This document shows, one piece after another, positions 35,198 to 46,766 of a stretch of 64,000 nt of DNA. The translations under genes were made by a program, and so were the position numbers. Source of the DNA: Fasciola hepatica (Eukaryota > Platyhelminthes > Trematoda > Plagiorchiida > Fasciolidae); assembly GCA_948099385.1 (NCBI GenBank), contig CANUEZ040000024.1, positions 23,180,501-23,244,500 on the forward strand. Reading direction: 5' to 3'. Position 1 is the first letter of the stretch, and the number at the start of each line of letters is the position of its first letter. The notes beneath the pieces are model-generated. The model was given only the letters and a program-made list of their open reading frames with translations, had not been told where the DNA came from and ran no database searches.

Positions 35198-35500
35198 TCT
35201 ACCCATGAAGTCTTGAGCTTTATTTCCAATTTTACACAATTATTATTGAAAGCGATAACAGCGACGTTGCGACAATTTATACTTCATCTTGGTGAATGTG
35301 ATCATAATGTCGTATTTGGCCCGGCTGTACAAGTTACATACACCGACTTCCTATTCCACACCTACAACTTGGAACCAGAATCAAAGATATGTTTACTAAG
35401 CAAACCCATTGGCAAGGATGGACTGACACTTGGTGTAGATTGTACCCTGATACTAAATAATATTTTGTTTATACCATTAACTTCGAGGCGATCAGTTTAA
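35198..35500 (+). CDS. Candidate exon, right-arm copy, product unknown
   Basis: About 100 open codons (THEVLSFISNF...LRQFILHLGECDHN...LTSRRSV, stop at 35,498-35,500). Here a stop lies just upstream of the frame, while the left arm stays open further up. The donor-like GTAAGTATT on the same strand precedes it by about 35 bp. Three base differences from the left copy over 288 bp, all non-synonymous. No family recognised. Confidence 0.3.
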   Translation, partial: STHEVLSFISNFTQLLLKAITATLRQFILHLGECDHNVVFGPAVQVTYTDFLFHTYNLEPESKICLLSKPIGKDGLTLGVDCTLILNNILFIPLTSRRSV

Positions 35501-36132
35501 AAAGAACTATGGTCAGATCATTTTGGAATGGATAGGAATCAATCGCGTGAAACATCTGTTGATGCCCAACGGTCAGTGGTGATATGCGGTCGAATGAGGA
35601 GGCATTTCGAGTTGCGTGAGCAAACTATATGATCAAACGAGTAATTGGACTCCATGGCTGGAGAACCGCTAGCCTTTGCAAAGATTACATGTTCAATTTT
35701 GTTGACAAGTTTATTTAGGTAGGAACTCCTCTTTATCTCTTATGTTTAAATGATTTGTCAGAAAATTTCCAACTGACTCTGAAAACTACAATGAATTTCT
35801 TTGAAATCAAGGAATAAATTCTGTGTTATTCTCTTTAATGATTTGACTCATCAGATGTGTCGTCATATATGAGGGACTTACTTACGATCATTTACTGGTA
35901 TTATAACGAGACAACTCGGTTCACAACTCATAGAACTCAAAGAGCTCGCCACTGAAACACCACAGAAAACACTTCGATCAAACTCGTTTGGGATATTTTG
36001 AAGTGATAAATTTGGAGTACGAATAAAGAAGAATGCGAAATATTACACGGGAGAGATCTCCACGACTCAGCCTAATGTAGGAAATCAAAATATAATGTAG
36101 GATACCATTTCTATCACAGATGAGTGTTTTCG

Positions 36133-36163
<31 letters not shown>

Positions 36164-37400
36164 TGTGTGCGTGTGCATGTGTGCGCTTGATTCCGTGGGC
36201 GATGGGAGAACAAAATCGATGCAGTTTTCGGAGTTCACTGTATTCTGTTTCGTTCCGTTTTCTATCCCCCTTAATACGGATCAAGACTAATCCATTTGAC
36301 GGAGTTTCGTTTCTCGAACCTCACATTACAACTGCAAACTTACATTTTGTTTTGCGTACTGCTTATGCGAAACTGGCAAATTCTCGATGAGTAACAGTTG
36401 TTTTCATTCCAATTCCGACTGAATGTTATCCTCATCTCGCGGTCCGACTGAATTCCCTTGTAGTTTTGGGCTTTGTATAACCCATGTACATGAGACAATA
36501 AGAAACCACCACAATCCAGTACCAGTCTGATCTAGTTCCAAATTTCGGTAAGGAAGTAGCAAGTTCCAAGCTGATTTCATTTCAGTCTGTATGATTTTGA
36601 TGTTCTATCCATCTATCCTCTCTTGAGGTTGAAGCCCTTCGAATATCGATCTGGGCATTGCATCAGACAGCATCCATGAGTAAATGAAGGAGAAAAGAGG
36701 TGACACTTTTCGATATCGAATACTGATCAGTTACATTCACAAAGATAATCCCATTATTCTACGGCCGCAATATCGAAAATGGAACACTCGAGTGAAACAT
36801 ATTTATCCGAGGTTAAATTAGACTTCATTTTACTGATTTGATTAGCTTTATTTTTCAAGACACTGCCCATCCATAAACAATGTGTTCATCAATTTATTTC
36901 GTCATACAAGGAAAAACCCCATTTTCGATAAAGGACAGTCATCAACGGAATTCACTTCATGTACCTTAGTCAAAGTTGACCTATTCCACTCTCCCACTCT
37001 CTCAATATTGTTTACTGAAAGACATTACAATATGCGGTGTCCATCATCTGCGTTTGGTTCTCCGTGTGATTTTGTAGATGTGTGATCTATTCGTTTATTG
37101 TAGAGAACCAGTAGTACAACTAAGTGGATCAGCCGGTATGGATCATGCTGCGTCGATTGGCATCCATTCGTGGTTTTCAATCACACCACAGTCAAAGAGA
37201 GTTTCTAGACTGTTACCCATTTCTCAGACAATATTCACATCTGTTTTGGAACGCTATTCAGCTAGCGAAGACAGCTTACTCGATTGCAACAGAACACTCA
37301 AAAGATGATTTATCACAAGATGTGAAATGAATATCACCGACAAGACAATTATGTGACCATCTAGTCACACAATAGTCCTGTTTTTATGGATTTGTTTCAG
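35501..37400. other. Right-arm sequence with short paired frames, no identified gene
   Basis: Mirror of 5,585-7,553, lacking about 69 bp. It contains the (TG)n tract and the overlapping frames 37,078-37,308 and 37,124-37,330. The first follows an acceptor-like GATTTTGTAG. Confidence 0.35.
36137..36163. repeat. (TG)n microsatellite, right arm
   Basis: About 27 bp of perfect TG repeats, mirror of 6,889-6,917 and slightly shorter. Confidence 0.95.
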
Positions 37401-37783
37401 CCATAATTTCTTCTTTCGAATCTGCTGTTCGTATGTTACCTCCACTGTACTTTCGAGAACATGTTGAGGTAAATAGTATCAGATACTACAGATTGTTTCA
37501 AGATGGTTGGAATATATTCACGTTGAATAAGTTAGCTAACTCCATTCATACAAAAAATGCTTCCTCGCTGGGTGTGATGTGGGACTGTAGTAACACACTG
37601 ATGGTCACTGATAACAACCATTATTCTTGTCCATTTGCAGGTCACGGATGGATGAAGGATTTATTGGCAAAGAAGAGTAGGAAGATTTGTGCCGAATACA
37701 TATTTACGAAATCTAACAAGTTGAGAAGAGGGATGTTGAAACACGTGAGACGACCAATTGGTTTGTACCAAATAGTCCACTAA
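37401..37783 (+). CDS. Candidate 3'-terminal exon, right-arm copy, product unknown
   Basis: Acceptor TGGATTTGTTTCAG, then about 126 open codons to TAA at 37,781-37,783. It differs from the left copy at about ten bases (for example SSSV/SLGV, CSNTIMV/CSNTLMV, RRVIG/RRPIG), mostly replacements, yet without frameshift or stop. The last 43 bp of the arm follow. No AATAAA is seen directly downstream, so either the poly(A) signal is variant or the frame is not a terminal exon. Confidence 0.35.
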
Positions 37784-37989
37784 TATATAACTACATTATT
37801 TTGCCTGCCAGTGTTCATTCTTGTGTATGTGTTTGTGTGCGAATGCTTGCACTTTAGCACAGTTTTTATCCTGTCCTTTGATTCAAGGCTACTTTTGCAA
37901 CATCTGTTACAGCACTAACCCCTGGAATTCGCTAACAAATATTTAGTTTTATTACTGACCCATGTGTTAGCGGAAATCCCGTTCAATAT

Positions 37990-38449
37990 AACCGAGCTAA
38001 CATTTTCGCTGTTTGCTAATGATATCTTCTCTTGCTTGAACTATATCAGAACCTTTTGCTATGACTGAATGCATTGATTGAAAAATGATTTTCACATCAA
38101 AATCAAATTAATCCTTAGCCTCGTGACTTGCAACGTGATAACTGAGAAGCAAAACCGTTTTTGGTTATTCCCACCCCACATTGCCATCAAGATGTAGACA
38201 CAATCAGCCTGACTACATAAACGATGAGATATTGATTGTGGAAAACATACATTTTCCTTCATATCTGTCACAGAATACAATCATTTCTCTCATTCGATTG
38301 CACTGCCTGTCATTGTTTCTCATTGGATCGACAGACTAGTGAAAAGATGCAAGGTTACTTGGTAATCCATCACTGATAAGTATATTACTTTGCGTATGTA
38401 TTTGCTTTGAAAAGATATCAAGTCTGACCAACGAAGCCTTGTCGACAAT
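37990..38449 (+). repeat. Second inverted repeat, left arm
   Basis: Reverse-complement match to 41,847-42,306 (coordinate sum 80,296). It runs from CCGAGCTAAC to CTTGTCGACAAT. About 97-98% identical in the blocks compared, with no net indel. It starts 163 bp after the end of the giant palindrome. It contains a 62-codon frame (38,092-38,280, minus) of unknown nature that is also open in the partner. Confidence 0.95.
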
Positions 38450-41400
38450 GAATTAAATTAGTAATCGTGACGAAAAACTCGACACACGATTGTTTTGGGC
38501 AGAGACGTGACAAATATTTACTACAAGTTCCTGAGTATAGTTGGCATTGATCCTGTTTTCCCTGCTAATCCTGATGTTATTTTGTCGACGTTTGTGTTGT
38601 TATTGTTGTTATCGCTTTTGTTGTTGTTGTCGACGCATAAAGCGTGGATATCAACACGTGCATCGAACCGATAAATCATCACTACCGAGACAAATGAGCA
38701 ATTCATCGATTTCGTGGGAAATGATCCGGACTGAGGAAGTTTATTTATTACTAACCTGCTTAAATGCAGTGCCAGTTTGAATGACCGCTAAGGTTACTTC
38801 TTTCATTTTTCTCCGTGCACTGCTCACCAAAAAACTGATCTATTCTGGTAAATGGTGAATCTTTTCGAGCTTCTTTATCCCACTTTTTTATTGTTAGAAC
38901 GAAGGTAATCAGCCAAGTGAACTGGTTGGGGTTAGATACCATGGAGTTAGGAAATCTCCGCAAATTTCGGTATACTGTTCCCCTGGGAAAATCTTTTTCT
39001 AATGCTGTTTAGCTTATCAAGCTCTTTATTAGACAATAGGCTTCGTCGTTCTGTTAAGGAGTTTAGCGAACAAACAAATGATGGATGTCATGCAAAGTGC
39101 CAATAATTGTGAGGAAGTAGAAAAGATAGGCCATTTTCATGTTCATCGTAACCTCCTTCATCACCTTTGTCAAAGATATTAAGTGAGCACCTCCAGGGAT
39201 CTGATCTTTTTGGCCATTCTTAGATCCAGATAGACTAGTTTGGAAGACTATTCACCCCAATGAAGTTCCTTCAATGGACCGTGCAAATTGGAGGCAACTT
39301 ATCCCAGGAGGAATAACGACCTACTGCACTTTTGTCTTTTGACTGAAAAGCATTGTACAGCCACGCTCAAACTGGTGTATATCATCTATAGTATACAACC
39401 TTTCTGCTCAGCGAAACCGTTCGTGAAATAGACTCTGTGTTCAAGAATGGATTCGATGTAGTTGTATGGCCAAATGGGAAGGTCTTGTGAACGGACATAT
39501 TTGGATTGTTCTGAAGCACACTATCGAACTTACATCATCGAAACTGATCGCGTCCTGGTGTGAACGTCTCTCAACGACTTCACGGTGAACAATACTTCAT
39601 TCAGAATATCGCAGATTATTACAAGTGGTGAATGACAAACGAATGTCTATAACTCGTACGACGCCTGAACGGTTTTATATCCGAGAACGAACAGATAATT
39701 AACATAATGAAGTCGCGAAACCTAGTTTCTCATGTACACCAAGCTGTCATGAGGATTTGGTAATATCGCAAGTCGGGTGCAAATAACTTCGATATTGATA
39801 GGATCAAACATTTTTATAACCAAACTTCAAGCTTTGATTTAAACCAACTGACTAAATCGTTCCCCGCCGAGATGCAGAGTTTCGAGCTAGGGTACATCAG
39901 CGACAGGTTGGTTTTACTTTATCGGACCTGGTTTTTATAAATGCTCACAAGCATGAGTTGTTAAATGTAAATCTCCTAAAGATGATGGACGATCGATTCA
40001 CCCACCAATCTGTCTCATACCTGGCATAGCATCCGTCGTGAATCTGAAATGTTGGCTAAGTTAAGATCAGTTCTGAAACTAAGCTCTCAAATTAGCCAGT
40101 ATGCCTCCCTCTGAACACATACCATTCATGTCACCGGCTAAAACTAGTCAGTGGTGCCGAATGTACCATAATGAAGAGTTTATGAATCATTGGAACCTCG
40201 GTTCTTACTCACCTCAATAACGTACCCTGTGTGGTGCTTCTCTGTACTACTCCTGGTCAAATTTGACATCTATCCTTTGGGATGGTGTGGTGGACTTTTA
40301 TGATTATGTGGCTATCTTCTTCCAGTATCCTCAGGAATAGTGAAACAATAAAAAAAGGTTTTGACTCAGTGTGGAACAACATGATTTCTGACAGGTCTAT
40401 GCGAAATTCCAGCTGATGCTTTTACCCTTTGGTACAACAAAAACATTCATCTCAGTATTCCCCGGCAAACTATATCGTTGTCTTCCACTTTGTGTCCTTC
40501 TCTGAGATTCGACCTACTGCACATGAGGCAGGATTACTGCTTGTTCAAAGAGAAAAGAGAACTGCAAATTAAACATCTGTCTGCTTATTTGGTAGCTGTG
40601 TACCTACACAACCCAAACCACTGCTTACGTAGACATAGAGGGGTTGGGACTTTGCAGGACTGGACTCCATTACCGTAAAGTCAGTCGAAATTCCATTGGT
40701 TTGACCAACTATTTAAACAAGGTGGAGATAACTAATAAAGTGCGCGGTCGATAGGCGGGACACGTTATACTTTGGACAGTGGTCATAGCAGAATCAAGGA
40801 AAATTAGCGTCACTTATCTTGTCCGCTTCTCGTGATAATGGCACCTTTGCCCCTGAGAAGTGTCCGCAGTGTAGCGTATGATTGGGGCTCTATTAAAAAT
40901 CAAATTTAGTGCGAAAACTGACGAGGATAACAAATCTGGGATACTTCGGTTTCTTCACCAAGGAGATCAGTCTTATTCCCTCTAGATAACACCTTTTCCA
41001 GAGCAAGTTGACATACCGAGATTTTGAGCTTACCTCCTACTTTACTACTTGTATTTATTAAACATCAAAACTCTTCGAAAACCAGACCGCATAAGTTGGC
41101 AGTAACTCGTGTGAACCGAAACCACGCTTCTCAGGTTCGAGTCCCAGTTAAGACTCGATGGATATGTACTGCTCGTGATTTCGAACAAGGATGAAACAGA
41201 TGTTAAGTGGTTCTATTGAGTTGGGTGCCAGTATTACCTGATGGATAGCCAAAACTGTTCATTTAAATTTTCGAAAGAATCAGTAACACTTTTACTTTCA
41301 TCCTACCGTTGTTCATCCTCAGCCATCGGTTCCAAAAGAGATTACCTCCCATGCGCATTGTGACGGGATTGGTTCGATACTTCGGTGAGGTTAGCCGAGG

Positions 41401-41846
41401 TAAGCCTAAACTCAGCAACGGGATCTCTTTGTAGCAATGCCGACAGTTGTACAACTTGTTCGAATGAATTTCATTCGTTTTTTCATGACACTTCAGTCAA
41501 CTGACTAACGCAAAGGCCGAATAAAAGCGACATCGAGCCTGAAGCACTTTTCGAATAAGGATAATTGATGGAAAGACACAAGTGAATTTCTGTACGCAAA
41601 ATGGTAGTACGTCCTCCATGGATTATCATGATTTTTCAGTTACAGCTTATGGTGAATCGGACAGACAATTACTGCAAACATCGCAAATGATCTGATTAAG
41701 ATAGGAGAAAAATCCCTGTAAACTGTAAGATAAATTTAATTAAATTACGCCAGGTGCAATTCAGGAGTCGAAAAGGTAGCCAATGAAATCAGTTTTAAGA
41801 AACAATTTTCGTTACGATTAAAATCCCATTCATTTCTAGACTTCGA
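38450..41846. other. Spacer of the second inverted repeat
   Basis: 3,397 bp. A GTT-rich tract at 38,584-38,634 is bracketed by two GTCGAC sites, and a third GTCGAC ends the left arm. A SINE copy lies at 41,125-41,232. Between 39,000 and 41,000 short broken frames (for example FDSVWNNMISD near 40,360) hint at decayed non-LTR retroelement sequence, but not enough for a call. No host gene recognised. Confidence 0.4.
41125..41232 (+). repeat. tRNA-derived SINE, family A, copy 3 (head decayed)
   Basis: The B box CAGGTTCGAGTCCCAG (about 41,132-41,147) is followed by the family A body: GACTCGATGGATATG, TACTGCT, GAACAAGGATGAAACAG and TTCTATTGAG. The A-box half is diverged beyond confident recognition. 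Orientation is plus. Confidence 0.65.
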
Positions 41847-42306
41847 ATTGTCGACAAGGCTTCGTTGGTCAGACTTGATATCTTTTCAAAGCAAATACAT
41901 ACGCAAAGTAATATACTTATCAGTGATGGATTACCAAGTAACCTTGCATCTTTTCACTAGTCTGTCGATCCAATGAGAAACGATGACAGGCAGTGCAATC
42001 GAATGAGAGAAATGATTGTATTCTGTGACAGATATGAAGGAAAATGTATGTTTTCCACAATCAATATCTCATCGTTTATGTAGTCAAGCTGATTGTGTCT
42101 ACACCTTGATGGCAATGTGGGGTGGGAATAACCAAAAACGGTTTTGCTTCTCAGTTATCACGTTGCAAGTCACGAGGCTAAGGATTAATTTGATTTTGAT
42201 GTGAAAATCATTTTTCAATCAATGCACTCAGTCATAGCAAAATGTTCTGATATAGTTCAAGCGAGAGAAGATATGATCAGCAGAGAGCAAAAATGTTAGC
42301 TCGGTG
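41847..42306 (-). repeat. Second inverted repeat, right arm
   Basis: Partner of 37,990-38,449, ending at ATGTTAGCTCGG. The frame at 42,016-42,204 mirrors 38,092-38,280 with one changed residue (Ile to Thr). Confidence 0.95.
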
Positions 42307-42689
42307 ATAAAGATCTACAACAGGGTTGGATAAAAATAAATTCCGCTTGAATGTACGCGGCTTTTGTTTGTAAATCCTTTTTAAAATCACGTGTTTATTT
42401 TGCTGTAACCAGGCGTAAGGAAGCAGTACACTGAAGATCTAAAATTTTTACTTTTATGTCAACATTTTTCCTGATTTTATCTTTGAATAACAACATCCGA
42501 AGGGTGCTCTTTTTTGGAGAAACCTCACCTAGACTCTCATTTATAGGTGTTTTCCCTAGCGAGATGCATTACAGCTCTAGTGGAAGAACAGTAGTCACAG
42601 ATAGCTATAAACGGCCCATTACTCCTAGGATGTATGAAAGTTTGTGAGAAATTGAACTTCACTCTCCACCGAGAAAAATATGACTTCAG

Positions 42690-42859
42690 TAACTGTGAGA
42701 ACTTCGTTCACTCAACTATTTTCTGTGGATGGAGTGGAATTAAAGTCAGTGATTAAGATGAGGCAGAAGTCCATAGAAGCGGTCTACGATAGACCAATAA
42801 CCAAAGTAAGACTCACGGTCACACACCCAATATCTGGATTCTATAACAAACAAGGACAA
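42690..42859 (+). CDS. Candidate internal exon, product unknown
   Basis: Acceptor-like ATGACTTCAG and donor GTGAGT border 170 bp that stay open in one frame: TVRTSFTQLFSVDGVEL, then KMRQKSIEAVYDRP and VTHPISGFYNKQGQ. An upstream segment (42,560-42,643) also has borders but its phase does not join. Unique in the window. Weak evidence overall. Confidence 0.25.
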
Positions 42860-44261
42860 GTGAGTTAGACGTCAAACACTGCCTGGAGACTCCCCTTGTG
42901 ATCTTATTAGTTAAGCCCGTATAATGTCGAGTAAAACAACCAACTATTTTAATCATGGCAATAGCCTATCACCGTCATCACTCCCCCCTCAGTGACTCGA
43001 CAAACTCATTCCAGTTTTATGAATCACATTTCAATCATATAACTCATTTCACTCTTTCCCATCTGATTCTTGGCCTTATACGTACGCAACTGATGAGAGC
43101 TTATGAGAAGAACACCCCTTGCAGTGTTTTTCCTCAGATTTGCTTCTTCAAAGTACCGTTTATTCGATTCTTCATTCGCTCTATGAAGATTACCACAAAA
43201 ATGTCCAAACCAATCGGAATTGGTGGTATACTTTTGAGTTTTTAGGTGTGCCTGCTACGGTTCTCGCTTCACAATAATCTTCCACTAGGTTAGTTCAGTG
43301 TCACACGCACCCAATAAATTATCATTTTTGGGAAGTTTGTTGAAATTTCTATTGAATGATTTATACTGCTTAGTCATTTCCTTCAAAGTTGTGATATTAA
43401 TGAACGTTGTTACTGGGGGCCTCGGCCTTTCCATGAGATTTTCTATCGTTCATTCGTCCTATAGGACAGTTTAGGATAAGAAACACTGTACGGCTATGGT
43501 TGTAACCATACTATTTACCCACAATGTCCACTCCTAACCCATTCACTGATCGAGGTCTAGTTCGGTTTAAAAAATTTTACCCTGTTCTTCTAAGGAGAAG
43601 CAGAAATTCACTTACCAAAGGTGCCCTGAGCATGCACATTGCATGACGACCGGTGTCCAGTGCGCTTAATTTTTTCTACAGCAATGTATTCTTGAAATGA
43701 AATTGGATTTAAATTCAAAGCCAAACTAATCTCCTGAACAAATTCGCTGCTTTTTCTGAATTCATCGCAAATGTCACACAAACTTTGATTGCATTATGTC
43801 GGGCTTTTGGTTTCCAGTAGTCGGCCGATCGATCTAACTCTGTATCACCGAACACTTAGGACAACCACAGTGCATAGTGTTTGGGATTCAAATGTTGCAT
43901 GTCAATCTTTTCCCAAAATATATGCTGGGCCAACAACGTGCTGTGTTTTGTACCTTGAAAAATCGGTTGTCAGTCCGCGTACACTCTAATGTCATTTCGA
44001 GCAATTTGGTAGCCACAGTACCAGTCGGTATCTAGGGCTGATTGCCATGGTTTGCATAGTTACGGTTCCAACTGCCCAAATGGGTACCTTTTTGATCAGC
44101 TGAGGAGAAGAGTTTGGCACTGCTAATCAGAATAATTCATTTCTATCCCAGATACACAACTCCGAACCGGGACAAGTAGACAACAATACAGTAACTGCGT
44201 TGCATTGGCTTGCCCTATTATCGTTTTCTACCCAAAAAGTAACGTCACCGCGGATGAGACG

Positions 44262-44363
44262 GTAACGATAAGATCTGTTTATATTGAACCAGGCTAGAGC
44301 CTACTAGAGGGCTTTAAAACGCATTCAAAGTGAGCATTATTAAGCACTTTTTCTTATCGTTAC
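44262..44363. repeat. Possible small terminal-inverted-repeat element
   Basis: Perfect 12-bp inverted repeats GTAACGATAAGA and TCTTATCGTTAC enclose 78 bp. No target-site duplication and no second copy in the window. May be chance. Confidence 0.25.
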
Positions 44364-44814
44364 TTTCCACACGATATTACTATCGTGTTTTGTAGTTATT
44401 GTGTATCGTAGTATACTTAACTGTTGAATAGGATAAACTGGAAACATTTCCTCCGAGTGGTGGACATAGTACTGCGGAATCAAAGTGCTGCTATGATCGG
44501 TTCATTTGATCACGTATGGTTTTCCACAAAGGATCAACTTTCACCGCGTACAGTGAAATCCTGGGACGGCGAGCATAGAAGGCCGATAAGGACAAGGTCA
44601 AAAAGGGTGAGAAAAAGCAACTGAACAGAAAAATACTTTTAGAGCAAATACAAAGGTGAACCATCAGAACATATACCACCTGGTTAGAGTCCACAAGCCA
44701 GCAAACTAATTACGGGGCAAGGAAGCTCTTTACTTGGACGTGCTAGCACGGAGTAATCAGGATTTGGGGTGAGTGGTACAGTGAGGAACGAAGAATGAAA
44801 TTTGAGTGCTCGAC

Positions 44815-44970
44815 CGGTGGTGTTCAAACTGTGACCACGGTGGGTCTTCAACCCTTCCGCCTTAGGTTCAAATTCTGGTTCCGTTGGCTGTCTCTTTCGC
44901 CCTATTGGCAGCCTCTAACAGGCAGCGACTCCCTTCCTGAAATAAAGTACCATCACGATGCAATCAGGAG
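44815..44970 (+). repeat. tRNA-like repeat, tentative
   Basis: A B-box-like TTAGGTTCAAATTCTGG is followed by a body GCGACTCCCTTCCTGAAAT...AAAGTACCATCACGATGCAAT. This loosely resembles the tail at 49,741-49,790 (CAGCTCCCTTCTAGAAATG...). The A box is not clear. Possibly the same SINE family as 49,662-49,795. Confidence 0.35.
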
Positions 44971-45834
44971 AATTTAATTAAAAATAAATAAACGAATCAT
45001 ACCAATTGATGCTACGTTTGCTGTGAATATCTAATTGCTTGAGGATGAAAAGATTTTCAAGAGATACCTGCGCTCACGAGAGAGAAGTTGCAGAGGTTTA
45101 GAGGGAAAATTGAAGTCTTTTTCTTGTACCCAGGGAATATATTTGAGAATCAGTGAAGTCAGAAGGTGAAAACGTAAGATTTAAAAGCGGAAGTTTAATA
45201 TTCCTAAAAACTCCGCAATTTGTAATTCTGAACGAGAGGAAGAAAACCAGAAGACCACATGTGTGAATGTTCAAAGGGGAAACGGCAAGACGACCTGTTA
45301 TGAAGGACATTCAGACCGTGCGGTATTGATCTACTGGCTAGTTGAAATATCAAAATAGTTTTTCGAGATGCAGCCTTTCATCGAAAAGCCAAACAGAGAC
45401 GTGGATTTCTCGGTGCCAAAAGATAGGACCTTGGCGAACAAGCTCGTTTCTTATAATTTTAGCTTAGGGCCGATACAGTTAAATGAATAAAAGTTGGAAG
45501 CAAAATTGTGAGCAATATTGGTAATTTCAGAATAAGATCGTTGCGGAAGGGATTTTGAACAGTGTGTGGTTAGGGAGTGGTGAGAACATCTTGTTGCTAT
45601 TTGGACAAAAACAAAGCAGTTGTTGTGGAACTGGGGCGAAATTCGTATTCGAATCACTTTTGACCAATTCTATTTACTTCACCGATTCGAACGAGGAAAG
45701 ACACCCATTTTGTGATTGAGGGTCCGCACTCGGTCAATATTTTGGAATGAATTGATAGATCGCATTTTGGAAGGAAGTGGTAGATTGCGAAACCTAAGTG
45801 ACACTTATTTGATCATTGCTATTTGCTTATATAG

Positions 45835-46058
45835 AATTACCGTGGTTCTTGTGAACTACCCGGAACAAGCCCTTCTCTTCCACAACATTAAGAAAGTTCT
45901 TCTTCATTTATCCGCTGATACAGGCCGATTTGTCCTCCATTCGATGGCGAAACTAACTCGTTATTTGAACCATAAGTGGTGCCAAATAGTACCAAGCTTA
46001 TGGAAGATGAGTAGGATCAGACTGGCTATCATTAGGAGCAATTACAATTATCTCCTCA
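45835..46058 (+). CDS. Candidate internal exon of a host gene, product unknown
   Basis: The best-bounded exon in the unique part of the window. The acceptor CTATTTGCTTATATAG and the consensus donor GTAAGTGC enclose 224 bp that are open in one phase (1 nt, 74 codons, 1 nt). The peptide is helix-rich: VNYPEQALLFHNIKKVLLHL, DTGRFVLHSMAKLTRYL, KWCQIVPSLWKMSRIRLAII. It reads like a helical-repeat or scaffold protein. I do not recognise the family. The frame is open from about 45,716 to 46,165, beyond both borders, so it could also be longer than the spliced exon proposed here. Confidence 0.45.
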
Positions 46059-46766
46059 GTAAGTGCAGTATAAAAGAATCACCAGCTGATGCCTCTTGTA
46101 CTACATCTGAACTATTTTCCCACTGGTTGTACCTCTTAAAGCAGCATTATGGATACGTTCTATAACACTCGTGATATGAGTATTATTGTCCTCTTCGGTG
46201 AGCCAATCAATATGTAGCATAATTTTCGGACTAAAACATTTTATTGTAACACGTTCCACTCTCCCTCTTTTCTCCTAGCATTTAAAAAGCTTCAGGTCTA
46301 ACACAAGGTGTCCATCCTTAGAAGTATTGACGTCATCAGTAACTGTTTGACCTCGTTTCCACAGTTCCCTCATTTCAGATTTCTTTTTGTACACAATCAG
46401 TGAAATAAAATAGGCAGCACTCGATGATGCTCGATAGGCTTTTAGCCCATTCCGCAATTTTCTGAGATTCCCTGAGAACCCATATAAGTGGAATTGTGAA
46501 ATTTGGTGTGTGTATATGTGTCTTCCCGTCATTATAATGAGATTGTAAACGGATTTACATTTTTACATACGAAAATTAATTTTTATCTCCTTTAATGAAC
46601 TTGAAGAATGCAAAATCCTTTTAGTCCACCCCATGCTCAGTGGTGAGAACGACCAGCTGGGGATCAAAAGCGGAGTTCTTTATTGTTCAGAACAGGAAAA
46701 TATCAACCGCCTATAGTTACAATCAGATGTGGGGTCGTCTTATTGTCGGATTTGTGTCATTTATTG
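46059..46766. other. No recognised gene
   Basis: One TGACGTCA octamer at 46,328-46,335. Frames at 46,275-46,532 and 46,640-46,837 have no recognised product. The second is the opposite-strand shadow of transposase sequence. Confidence 0.4.

Larger units (their letters stand above)
22560..37826 (-). repeat. Giant inverted repeat, right arm
   Basis: Reverse complement of 5,159-20,503. It starts within integrase at TTTTCGAAATGG and ends after TTCATTCTTGTGT. From 22,560 to about 26,832 it appears identical to the left arm. Beyond that, differences accumulate, including GAGACTAG versus GAGACTAA near 26,833, a shorter (CA)n and the absence of about 69 bp relative to 6,386-6,480. All features of the left arm recur here on the opposite strand. 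Confidence 0.97.
42307..45834. other. Mostly non-coding sequence with weak exon candidates
   Basis: Apart from the features at 42,690-42,859, 44,262-44,363 and 44,815-44,970, frames here (43-96 codons, for example 42,955-43,245) show no motif or splice borders. Nothing recognised. Confidence 0.4.

Noticed and set aside
40340..40420. Non-LTR RT motif FDSVWNNMISD
   Set aside because: A single short motif without the preceding or following RT blocks in any frame.
42560..42643. Exon upstream of 42,690-42,859
   Set aside because: It has AG and GTGAGA-like borders, but its phase (2 nt left over) does not join the next frame, and joining gives an early stop.
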